Of a stretch of 64,000 bases of DNA, positions 35,742-43,339 are shown piece after piece. Each line of letters opens with the position of its first letter. The stretch's first letter is position 1. This DNA is from CAVVTR01 sp963751245. Its GTDB lineage: Bacteria > Acidobacteriota > Thermoanaerobaculia > Thermoanaerobaculales > Thermoanaerobaculaceae. The DNA is taken from the NCBI GenBank assembly GCA_963751245.1, contig CAVVTR010000012.1:248001-312000 (forward strand). The letters are read 5' to 3'. Below the pieces are notes generated by a model. The model ran no database searches, had not been told where the DNA came from, and saw only the letters and a list, made by a program, of their open reading frames with translations. Both the position numbers and the translations under genes were made by a program.

Positions 35742-35748
35742 GCCCAGG

Positions 35749-35757
35749 ACTATATCA
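35749..35757 (-). promoter_or_regulatory. Extended -10 element for the PpiC lipoprotein gene (leaderless start)
   Basis: On the minus strand TGA is directly followed by TATAGT (5 of 6 matches), then 7 bases, then the GTG start at 35741. No Shine-Dalgarno sequence. Confidence 0.5.
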
Positions 35758-37401
35758 CGGGGAGGGGGCCGGACGCGCCGCAGGGCGCTGCCACGGCAGC
35801 GGCCCGTCGCGGAGGGCGAGCCAGGCGGCCACCTGGCTGCACTGGGCGTCGCCGGCGCAGTCGCTGCGGAGGGCCTCGAGCTCCCCGGGCGGGCCGCCGG
35901 CGAAGACGTCGTGGACGACCGCCCGCATCAGCCGGGCGCGCCAGAACGCCGGGGCGGGGATCCGCGTGGCACCGGCAACCAGGAGGACCCCGATGAGGGT
36001 GCCCGCGAGCCGGGGTGGACCGGACCGCTGCGACGCCGCCAGCCGGACCACGACCGCCGCGGCCCCCGCGGTGCACGCCGCGAGGAGGAGGGCGAGGGCG
36101 GGTCCCGGCAGCCAGGAGGGGACGTGGACCCCGTCGGCCAGGAGCGGCAGGGCGAAGGTGGCGAAGGGCACGGGGAAGTGGTCGGGCGACAGCGGGAAGG
36201 CGGCGAGGCTCACCCAGGTCGACACCACGCCCCAGATCCCCGCCGCGGCGGCGGCCGCCTGCCAGGCGCCCCTGGTCAGCAGCCGCTCGCCCCCCTCGGC
36301 CGCGAGCAGGGCGACGAGGGGGAGGACCGCCAGCAGGTACCGCGGCCCGGCGAACCACCCTCCGTCCCAGTTCGGGTAGCCGGCGAGGAGGAGGAGGAGG
36401 CCCAGGGCGGGGACGGCCGCGGCGAGGCGGCGCGTCCTGCCGGCCCGGCCGGTGCCTCCGGGCATGAAGGCGCCTGCCGCGAGGGCGAGGAGCGGCGCCC
36501 AGACGAGCAACCCGCGGTCGGGGGACACCAGCAGGCCGGCGAGGCCGTCGAGGCTCGGCCACGAGATGCCGAACAGGCCCCGGGAGGCGAGGGAGGCGTA
36601 CGCCGGGAGCGCCTCGTGCGCCGACGACAGGGAGAACGGCGAGCCGAAGCACGCCCGGTCGTACAGGCCCAGGACGACCGCCGGGGGGAGCCCCCCGGCC
36701 GCCAGCGCGGCGGCTCCCCGGAGGCGGAGGCGGGGCAGCGCGACGGCGACGAGGAGCGCGGCCGGGACGGCCACCGGGTACTCGGCGGTGACGCCCCAGC
36801 CGAGGAGCAGCCCGGCGAGGGCGGCCGCGGGCGCGGTGGCCCGCTCCCGGGCGAACAGCAGGGCGAACGCCGCAAGGACGACGAACGCCGCCAGTGCGTG
36901 GGAGAACAGCAGGGCGGAGCTGGACAGGGCCGGGCTGGCCAGCGCCCACCCCGCCACGGCCAGCGGACCGCCGCGGGGGAAGCGCGGCACGGCGAGCAGC
37001 GCGAGGAGGACGGCCGTGGCCAAGAACGGCAGCGAGGCGGCCGCCCAGCGCCCCAGGTAGAGGGTCAGGCGGAGCTCGCGTTCCGCGTCGTGACGCGCCA
37101 GCAGGCGGGCGGCCGCTGCGGCAGGCACGAGGAGCGGCAGCAGACCTGGTGCCTTGTTGGGGTAGGTCCGGCCCCCGGAGGCCGCGACGTCTTCCATGGG
37201 TCCGAAGCGATCCAGCTCGGGGCCGATGTCCAGTGAGCCCCGGGTGACCACCGCGATGGCCTGGTAGGCGCGGGTGCGCTCGTTGGGGCTCGGAAAGCGG
37301 GGCCAGAAGTTCACCACCGCGAGGTCAGCGAGAACCCCGAGGAGCAGGACGGCGAGAAGCCAGCGCTGCGACGGACCGGCGACAAGGCGGTGCGGCCTCA
37401 C
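35755..37401 (-). CDS. Multi-pass membrane protein, GT-C (GT39-like) glycosyltransferase fold
   Basis: 548 residues from the GTG at 37401. About 11-12 TM helices. After the first helix a large periplasmic loop has FPSPNERTRAYQAIAVV and GGRTYPNKAPGLLPLL, the arrangement seen in many lipid-linked-sugar-dependent GT-C enzymes, though the usual DE/DD pair reads NE here. Function not certain; transfer of a sugar from a polyprenyl carrier is plausible. It is divergent from a methyltransferase and a GT2 glycosyltransferase, together a surface-glycan neighbourhood. Confidence 0.7.
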   Translation of the reverse strand: MRPHRLVAGPSQRWLLAVLLLGVLADLAVVNFWPRFPSPNERTRAYQAIAVVTRGSLDIGPELDRFGPMEDVAASGGRTYPNKAPGLLPLLVPAAAAARLLARHDAERELRLTLYLGRWAAASLPFLATAVLLALLAVPRFPRGGPLAVAGWALASPALSSSALLFSHALAAFVVLAAFALLFARERATAPAAALAGLLLGWGVTAEYPVAVPAALLVAVALPRLRLRGAAALAAGGLPPAVVLGLYDRACFGSPFSLSSAHEALPAYASLASRGLFGISWPSLDGLAGLLVSPDRGLLVWAPLLALAAGAFMPGGTGRAGRTRRLAAAVPALGLLLLLAGYPNWDGGWFAGPRYLLAVLPLVALLAAEGGERLLTRGAWQAAAAAAGIWGVVSTWVSLAAFPLSPDHFPVPFATFALPLLADGVHVPSWLPGPALALLLAACTAGAAAVVVRLAASQRSGPPRLAGTLIGVLLVAGATRIPAPAFWRARLMRAVVHDVFAGGPPGELEALRSDCAGDAQCSQVAAWLALRDGPLPWQRPAARPAPSP

Positions 37402-37407
37402 GGCAGT

Positions 37408-37413
37408 AGTGTA
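37408..37413 (-). promoter_or_regulatory. -10-like hexamer for the leftward membrane-protein gene
   Basis: TACACT on the minus strand, then 6 bases, then GTG at 37401. It overlaps the -10-like hexamer of the divergent methyltransferase gene by two bases. Confidence 0.4.
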
Positions 37414-37417
37414 TGGT
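37412..37417 (+). promoter_or_regulatory. -10-like hexamer for the rightward methyltransferase gene
   Basis: TATGGT, then 6 bases, then GTG at 37424. With the opposing element this leaves only 22 bases between two divergent start codons, so neither gene has room for a leader. Confidence 0.4.
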
Positions 37418-37423
37418 AGCCGC

Positions 37424-38101
37424 GTGAGCCGCGGCACTGCGTCGCGATACGTGTTCAAAGACTTTCCCCACTCCTCCCACCGGGTGCTGCTGCGGATGGT
37501 GGGGGGGGTACCGGGGCGAATTCTGGACGCCGGCGCCGCCACCGGTTTCCTCGGCCGGGAGCTCCGCGCCCGCGGCCACGTCGTCGTCGGCGTCGAGCGC
37601 GACCCCGGCGCCGCGGCGGCCGCCGCGCCCCACTACGCTGCCATGCACGTGCTGGACCTGCAGGACCTGCCCAGGCTTCCCGAGGCGCCCTTCGACGTGG
37701 TGGTGGCCGGGGACGTCCTCGAGCACCTCGCCGATCCGCAGACGGCGCTGCGCGAGCTGGCCGGCCAGCTCGCCCCCGGCGGCCGGGTGCTCGTGTGCGT
37801 GCCCAACGTCGCGTTCGCCCTGGTGCGGCTGAGGCTTCTCGCGGGGCGGTTCGACTATGCTGATCGGGGGATCATGGACGCCACCCACCTCCGTTTCCTC
37901 ACCCGGCGGACCCTGCTGCGGCTGATCCGCGGCGCGGGCCTGAGCCCCGTCCGCGTGGTCGGCGTGCCGCCGCCGCTGCCGCTCCTCGCGGCGGGGTTCG
38001 GCCGCTGGCCCGGACGAATCGTCCTCGAGCTGGCCGCCGGCGCCGCCCGGGTGTGGCCAACGCTGTTCGCCTACCAGCTGGTGGCGGAGGCGCGGGCGTG
38101 A
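37424..38101 (+). CDS. SAM-dependent methyltransferase (UbiG/class I type)
   Basis: 225 residues from a GTG. SAM-binding motif I is RILDAGAATGFLGREL (about 28-43), then VVGVERDP (motif II acid), FDVVVAGDVLEHL (motif IV) and LAPGGRVLVCVPN (motif V/VI). The C-terminal part is hydrophobic (PLPLLAAGFGRWPGRIVLEL) and could touch the membrane. It overlaps the GT2 gene by four bases (GTGA), so the acceptor is probably a lipid or glycan handled by that enzyme. Confidence 0.85.
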   Translation: MSRGTASRYVFKDFPHSSHRVLLRMVGGVPGRILDAGAATGFLGRELRARGHVVVGVERDPGAAAAAAPHYAAMHVLDLQDLPRLPEAPFDVVVAGDVLEHLADPQTALRELAGQLAPGGRVLVCVPNVAFALVRLRLLAGRFDYADRGIMDATHLRFLTRRTLLRLIRGAGLSPVRVVGVPPPLPLLAAGFGRWPGRIVLELAAGAARVWPTLFAYQLVAEARA

Positions 38102-38859
38102 GCGTTCCCCGCCGGGTCGTGGTGGTGATGCCCGCCTACAACGCTGCGCGGACCCTGGAGGCCTGCGTGGCCGACGTGCCCGCGGAGTGCGTCGACGAGA
38201 TCATCCTGGTGGACGACGCCAGCCGGGACGACACCGTGGCCCTCGCGCGGAGCCTCGGCCTCACCGTGTTCGTGCACCCGGCCAACCGCGGCTACGGCGG
38301 CAACCAGAAGACGTGCTACCGGGAGGCGCTGACGCGGGGGGCCGACATCGCGGTGATGGTGCACCCCGACCACCAGTACGACCCGAAGATCATCCCGCAG
38401 CTCATCGAGCCGCTCCTGGCGGGGAGCGCCGACGCGGTCTTCGGCAGCAGGATGCTGGGCGGACGCGCGCGGGAGGGTGGCATGCCCTGGTGGAAGCTGC
38501 TCGCCAACCGGGGCCTGACCGTCCTGGAGAACCGGGTGATGGGTCTCGGGCTCACGGAGTACCACTCGGGGTTCAGGGCGTACTCGCGCCGCTACCTGGA
38601 GTCGATTCCCTACGAGGCGAACTCCGACGCGTTCGTCTTCGACTCGGAGATCATCGCGCAGGGCGTCATGGCCGGGCAGCGGATCACCGAAATCCCGATC
38701 GCCACGAGGTACTTTCCGGAGGCGTCGCAGATCGGCGTCCTCGCCTCCATGCGCTACGGGCTCTCGATCCTCGGGCTCCTGGTGCACATGAGCCTGCACC
38801 GTCTGGGCTGGCGCGACGACCCCCGGTTCCGCCGCCCCGAGCCCCGGCTATCGACCTAG
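38098..38859 (+). CDS. Family 2 glycosyltransferase
   Basis: 253 residues. GT-A fold: VVVVMPAYNAARTLEACV at the start, VDEIILVDDASRDDTVALA (nucleotide-sugar site), ADIAVMVHPDHQYDPKII (the DxD-like motif reads HPD-HQ) and the acceptor region AVFGSRMLGGRAREGGMPWWK. It resembles dolichol-phosphate-mannose-synthase-like and UDP-glucose-dependent polyprenyl-phosphate transferases, without the C-terminal TM helices. Likely makes a polyprenyl-phosphate sugar or extends a surface glycan. GTG start coupled to the methyltransferase. Confidence 0.87.
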   Translation: MSVPRRVVVVMPAYNAARTLEACVADVPAECVDEIILVDDASRDDTVALARSLGLTVFVHPANRGYGGNQKTCYREALTRGADIAVMVHPDHQYDPKIIPQLIEPLLAGSADAVFGSRMLGGRAREGGMPWWKLLANRGLTVLENRVMGLGLTEYHSGFRAYSRRYLESIPYEANSDAFVFDSEIIAQGVMAGQRITEIPIATRYFPEASQIGVLASMRYGLSILGLLVHMSLHRLGWRDDPRFRRPEPRLST

Positions 38860-40685
38860 CGCCGGCGGCACCGCGTAGATGTCCACGCCGTCCAGGGTGC
38901 GTACGTACCGCAGCGCCCGGCGGAGGTCGAGGATCCGCCGCTGGGCGTCCGGTGTGCCCGCCAGGGGAAGCAGCGAGTTCCGCGTGCCTCCCCCGTAACC
39001 GGGCGTCACCAGCAGGTAGCGGACGTCCTCTTCCCGGAGCCTGTCCAGGACGGCCTCCGCGTCCGGCGCCGCGGCGACCCACGCGGCCAGGGGGGGCTCG
39101 TTGAGCATGCCCTCCGCGATCCACGGGCGGTTCAGGTAGTAGGGCGCGGGAAAGTCGAGAGCCATCACCCGGCCGCCGGGAGGCAGCGCGTTGACGGCCT
39201 CCGCCGCCCGCCAGCCGGGCACCGTGGCGGCCAGGAACGCCGACCGGGTCTCCTTGCCGAGGAGGACGTCGAAGGGGCGGAAGTCCTTGGTGAGGAGGCG
39301 GTACGAGAGGCCGAGGGCGGGTACGGTCAGGGCCATGGCCAGCCACGCCCGTCCGCGGCGGCGGACGAGGACGCCCAGCGCCAGCGCCTCGAGGGCCGAC
39401 AGCCAGAAGAACATCGGAAGGAGGAGCGGGTCGGCGGGATGAAAGGCGAGCCCGACGTGCGAGGTACGCGATAACCGGGCCCGCCAGCACGCGGGCCGCC
39501 GGCACGACGAGGACCGTGCCGAGCGCGGCGAACCCGATAAGGTGGTGGAGGCCGGCCACCTCGTCGGCCTGGGCCGGGCCCTGCCGGAGGTCCCAGGTGA
39601 CGCCGAGGAGCCCCGGCACCGAGGCGTGGTAGTCCTCGGGACGAGGGCACGAGGCCGGTGAAACGCCGGGGACGAATGGTGGAGCAGTCCGTGCCCGATG
39701 GGGAAGATGGGATCTCCGGTGTCGAGCAGTGTTGCGGACAGCCAAACGGTCGAGGAACGAGCACGGGAGGGCCAACGAGAGGGCCGCCGTCGCAGCCGGC
39801 CCGACGTGGTGCGGCAGGACGGGACGCCGCCGCGATGGCGACGGCGGCCGGTGCCGCGGTGTACTTGGTGGCTAGCGCGGCGCCCAGGCGGCACCGACAA
39901 GGAGCGGCGGGCGCCGGTGATCGTGAGCAGGAGTTGCCCACCGCGAGGTGGAAGAGGGCGGCGTAGTCGACGAACGCGTAGGCCGCCAGCGCCGCCGCCA
40001 GCGGGCTCGCGACCAGGAACACGGGGGCCAGCGTCGCAGCCGTGCGGAAGCTGCGGCCGCGGTGGACGATCACGATCAGGGTCGCGAGGGTGAGGATGAA
40101 GAAGCTCCAGTGGATGAACTTCGCCGTCTCGCCGCCGGACAGCTGGAGGCCGAGCAGGTTGAGCATCTCGGCCAGCTGCGGGAAGGCGCCGGTGACGTCG
40201 TAGGGGTAGTAGAAGATCCGTCCGGTGAGCAGGAAGAGCTTGGGCAGGGCGACGTGGTAACGGAGGCCGTCGGAGTCGGCCAGGGGGAGGAGGAGGTTGG
40301 GGATGGTGAGGGCGACGACGGCACCGAGCACCAGCGCGGCGCCCCAGCCCCAGCGGAGGAGCGCGATGAGCTCCCGGGCCAGCCGCCGTGCCTGCGCCGC
40401 CACGAGGGGACCCCGGCGCGCCGAGAGCAGCACGAGGACGCCGATCACGGCGGGCACCGCCCGGGTGCCGGCCAGCGCGCCCGTGACCCACGCGATCCAG
40501 CCGATGATGGCGGCGCCCACCGAAATGGACGCGAGGAGCGCGACCCGCGCGTGGGCGGGCCGAAGCCTGCGGGGGATCGCCGCCGCCCCGACCAGGGCGC
40601 AGGAGGCCACGATCGCCAGCGCTGCTGCGGCCGGCCCGGCGGCCCGGCCGATGCTCTCCAGGATGGCTCCGATCACCGGCGCCAT
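38848..40685 (-). pseudogene. GT-C-like multi-pass membrane protein broken by several frameshifts
   Basis: The ATG at 40685 follows GAGGGG. The first 250 residues are intact: TM helices and a periplasmic loop with ADSDGLRYHVALPKLF and GRIFYYPYDVTGAFPQ, as in large GT-C membrane proteins. From about 39935 to 39450 the reading frame jumps at least five times among all three frames (pieces LLLTITGA, LATKYTAAPAAVAIAA, DTGDPIFPIGHGLLHHS, EDYHASVPGLLGVTWDLRQG, TSHVGLAFHPADPLLLP). The last 200 residues are intact to the stop at 38848. Clustering of indels in 500 bases inside an otherwise clean gene suggests poor local sequence or recent decay. It overlaps the 3' end of the convergent GT2 gene by 12 bases. 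Confidence 0.7.
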
Positions 40686-40715
40686 GGTACGCCCCTCGGA
40701 GCGCTGAGACCCAGG

Positions 40716-40742
40716 CGCGGGGCCCGGCAGCCGGGCCCCGCG
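40716..40742 (-). terminator. GC hairpin behind the S9 peptidase gene
   Basis: A perfect 12-base-pair stem (40716-40727 with 40731-40742, loop CAG), 23 bases after the S9 stop. No U-tract. Confidence 0.45.
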
Positions 40743-40765
40743 ACGTCATCCGGGTCGGGAGGGGC

Positions 40766-41833
40766 CTACAGCCCCATCTGGATCGAGTGCGGCGGCTTGA
40801 GGTAGCGGGCGAGGAACTCGTAGACCTCGCGGCGCGCCTGGCGGGCCTCGATGGTGTCCATGCGGTCGAAGCTGTGGCCGCCGGGCATGTTCTCGTAGAT
40901 CTTGTACTCGAAGGTCTTGCCGGCCGCCTTGAGCGCCTGGATGAGGTGCTGCACCTCGATGACGCTCACGTCCTCGTCGTTGGTGTTGGTGTGGATGAGC
41001 AGCGGGACGTCGAGCTCCTTCGCGTGCCACACGGGCGACCGTTGCTCGTACGCCTCCATGTCCTGCCGCACGGTCTTTCCGATGTGGTAGGGGGCCGAGT
41101 AGAGGTCGAGGTAGTCCTTGTCGTGGTAGCCCATCCGCATGATCAGGTCGGAGACCGGCATGCCGGCGAAGACGCAGGAGTAGTCCTTCGGGTGGGCGAA
41201 CCCCTCCATGAGGACGATGAGGCCGCCGTGGCTCCAGCCGATCAGCCCCACCCGGGAAGGGTCGACGAAGTCGAAGTTCGCCAGCGCCCACTCCTTGGCG
41301 GCGTGGATGTCGTCGACCTCGCGGCCGCCGTAGTCGATGAGCCTGTAGAAGCCCTCGCCGTAGCCGGTGGAGCCCCGGTAGTCGGGGGCGATGACCACGT
41401 ACCCCTGGTGGATGAGCTCGCGGATGATGTGGGTGTGATAGGTGGTGAAGTCCGCGTGCACCCCGCCGTGGGGAAGGATCAGCATGGGGAGCTTCTGCCC
41501 CTCCTTGCGGTCGCGGGGCACGAACGTGTAGGTGTAGAAGCGCACGGGGTTGGTCGCGCCCGGCGCCTTGGGGTTGGCGGGGTTGGCGTCGGGCGGTCCG
41601 GCGATCCGCCACTTGTCGACCACGGCGACGTCGCCGACCCGCTGGTACCACGCTACGTCGTCGATGGCCTTGGCCAGCATGTCGAGCTGGTGGTCGAGGT
41701 GCTCCCTGGCCTGCTGGAGCTCCTTCACCTGTGCCGAGAGCTCCTCCAACGACGGGGACGTCTGGGCCGAAGCGGTGCCGGCGAGCGCGATGGACAGGGC
41801 GATCAGGGGTATCAGGCCTTTCGAACGGATCAT
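40766..41833 (-). CDS. Secreted prolyl-oligopeptidase-like (S9) hydrolase
   Basis: 355 residues. Signal peptide (1-23, ending TASAQT), a coiled-coil segment (about 30-65, SLEELSAQVKELQQAREHLD), then an alpha/beta-hydrolase domain. Catalytic residues: Ser in IGWSHGGLIVLM, Asp in THTNTNDEDVS (here NTNDED), His in PGGHSFDRMD near the C-terminus. APDYRGSTGYGEGFY is typical of S9 peptidases. No beta-propeller, so it is shorter than DPP4/ACPH-like enzymes. Exported peptidase or esterase. The ATG at 41833 has GAGGAGGAG upstream. Confidence 0.85.
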   Translation of the reverse strand: MIRSKGLIPLIALSIALAGTASAQTSPSLEELSAQVKELQQAREHLDHQLDMLAKAIDDVAWYQRVGDVAVVDKWRIAGPPDANPANPKAPGATNPVRFYTYTFVPRDRKEGQKLPMLILPHGGVHADFTTYHTHIIRELIHQGYVVIAPDYRGSTGYGEGFYRLIDYGGREVDDIHAAKEWALANFDFVDPSRVGLIGWSHGGLIVLMEGFAHPKDYSCVFAGMPVSDLIMRMGYHDKDYLDLYSAPYHIGKTVRQDMEAYEQRSPVWHAKELDVPLLIHTNTNDEDVSVIEVQHLIQALKAAGKTFEYKIYENMPGGHSFDRMDTIEARQARREVYEFLARYLKPPHSIQMGL

Positions 41834-41887
41834 CTCGGGCTCCTCCTCTCGAGCTGCGTGCTGCGGGACTCCGCCGGCCATTGTACG

Positions 41888-41913
41888 ACCGCCCGGCGGG
41901 GGCGCCGGGCGGT
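41888..41913 (-). terminator. GC hairpin behind the unknown secreted-protein gene
   Basis: An 11-base-pair stem (41888-41898 with 41903-41913, loop GGGG), 32 bases past the stop at 41946 and upstream of the S9 gene. No U-tract. Confidence 0.45.
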
Positions 41914-41945
41914 GATGGTGGGTCGCTGGTGGCCGGACGGGAAAG

Positions 41946-42854
41946 TCAGTCCCCTCCGCCGGATCCTCCGGGCCCGGGCATTCCCGGCGGCGGCTGCAGG
42001 GTGGGCGCCTTCGGCCGCTTGTCGGGCGGGATGGGGTTGGCGTACAGCGCCTCCGCGTCCTTCACCCCCGGCGCGCCGTAGCTGATCGTGTCCATCCTGT
42101 TGTGGGCGTTCTCGTGGCCGTAAAGGTCGATGCCGATGATGGTCTGCTCGGCGGGGAGCGTCACGCCCCGGACCTGGGCCCGCTTCGCCCAGGAGAACCG
42201 CATGCCGTCCGAGGTGATGCCTTTGCCGAGGTCCACGAACGGGCTCTCCGCGCGGAGGACGGCGAAGGTGTGCTGGTCCACGTCCACCTTCCACGTGGTG
42301 CCGATCTGCGGGTTGTCGAAGAACGAGAGCGGGAAGCTCAAGGTGAGCTCCCAGGCCGCCTTGCCGTCCACGGTGGCCGCCGCCACCTCGGAGACGTTGA
42401 CGCCGTTCCAGTTGAGGGAGAAGGGGAGCAGGATGGGGAACAGCGCCGTCTGGATGGAGCGCTGCACCATGTACACGGTGGCGGTCCGGGTATCCGGCTT
42501 CCTGCCGATCAACGCCCACCCTCCACTGCCGTCGTCACCCGCCACCACGCTGCCGCCCGCCATCTCCAGCCGTCCCGGGATCGGTCCGGGTGCCTGGAAG
42601 ATGATGCGGCGCGCGGTCGACGACGTGTGGCCGTCGGCGGTGACCTCCTGGGAGCTGATGTCCACCTGCACGGCGCCGAGGGCGTTGAAGACGGCGTCGC
42701 CGCCGGCCGCCTCGCACGCCTGCTGGATGATCGTCTTCGCCGGCGGAGCCTTGGCGGCCCCCTGGGCCTGCTGCGTCTGCTGAGCCGCCACCGGCGCCGC
42801 CGCCAGGGCCGCCGCGCCGAGGACCGAAAGAACTCCGAATGTACGGTGCGTCAT
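41946..42854 (-). CDS. Secreted protein of unknown function
   Basis: 302 residues. Signal peptide (1-24, cleavage near PVAAQQ), then a Gln/Ala-rich linker. The body has IIQQACEAAGGDAVFNALG, VDISSQEVTADGH, RLEMAGG and KAAWELTLSFPLSFFDNPQIG and reads as an all-beta fold, perhaps related to LolA/LppX-like outer-membrane-lipoprotein carriers, which is only a guess from the pattern. The tail is Pro/Gly-rich (PPPGMPGPGGSGGGD). SD GGGGAGAG. Single gene between tRNA-Pro and the S9 hydrolase. Confidence 0.75.
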   Translation of the reverse strand: MTHRTFGVLSVLGAAALAAAPVAAQQTQQAQGAAKAPPAKTIIQQACEAAGGDAVFNALGAVQVDISSQEVTADGHTSSTARRIIFQAPGPIPGRLEMAGGSVVAGDDGSGGWALIGRKPDTRTATVYMVQRSIQTALFPILLPFSLNWNGVNVSEVAAATVDGKAAWELTLSFPLSFFDNPQIGTTWKVDVDQHTFAVLRAESPFVDLGKGITSDGMRFSWAKRAQVRGVTLPAEQTIIGIDLYGHENAHNRMDTISYGAPGVKDAEALYANPIPPDKRPKAPTLQPPPGMPGPGGSGGGD

Positions 42855-43194
42855 GTGCTCTCCCCTGCTCCTTCGCGATCTCGCGGACCTCGGCCCGCGA
42901 AGCGCGGCGGAAAGGCCCGCCGCGATGTCAGTATGACCTGCCAAAAAGGCATCGCACTTCGTCTCCCCCGCGGCCGATCCCACCGCCCGGCGTGGCCCGG
43001 GACCGCCGCGCCGGTGCGTCCGGGGCCGGTTCCACCGGTGCGGGCCTGCCGCCGCCGGTTGCCCGGCGTCCGCGAGCACCGACGCCGGGTTTTGCGAAGA
43101 CCATGCCAGCCTGCGGCCCGCGGGGGCGCTGGCAGGCCCGCAGGCGCGGTGTTGTCCGATGTGCGGCGGAGCCGCCCGCGAGGCGGCGTGAGGA
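42855..43194. other. Intergenic stretch without a gene
   Basis: Between the secreted-protein gene and tRNA-Pro. It holds a hairpin GCGGCGG/CCGCCGC around 42901-42920 in the probable leader of the secreted-protein gene, and TGCC-TTTTT-GGCA at 42941-42955. I see no protein gene: open frames here are long only because of the base composition. Confidence 0.5.
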
Positions 43195-43271
43195 TGGTCG
43201 GGGCGAGAGGATTTGAACCTCCGGCCACACGGTCCCGAACCGTGTGCTCTACCAGGCTGAGCTACGCCCCG
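43195..43271 (-). tRNA. tRNA-Pro (CGG anticodon)
   Basis: 77 bases including an encoded CCA end. Minus-strand acceptor CGGGGCG pairs with CGCCCCG; the D arm is AGCTCAGCCTGGTAGAGC; the anticodon loop TTCGGGA gives CGG, reading CCG; the T arm contains GGTTCAAATCC. All arms pair well. Confidence 0.95.
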
Positions 43272-43339
43272 ACCCGGTGGGATGGGAAGCTTACACCACG
43301 GCGCCGGGGGCCGCAAGCCGGGCGCGGTCCCGTCGCTCC

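Noticed and set aside
42855..43228. Leftward 125-codon frame starting just inside tRNA-Pro
   Set aside because: Begins in the tRNA and has only Arg/Pro/Gly-rich sequence; typical tRNA shadow.
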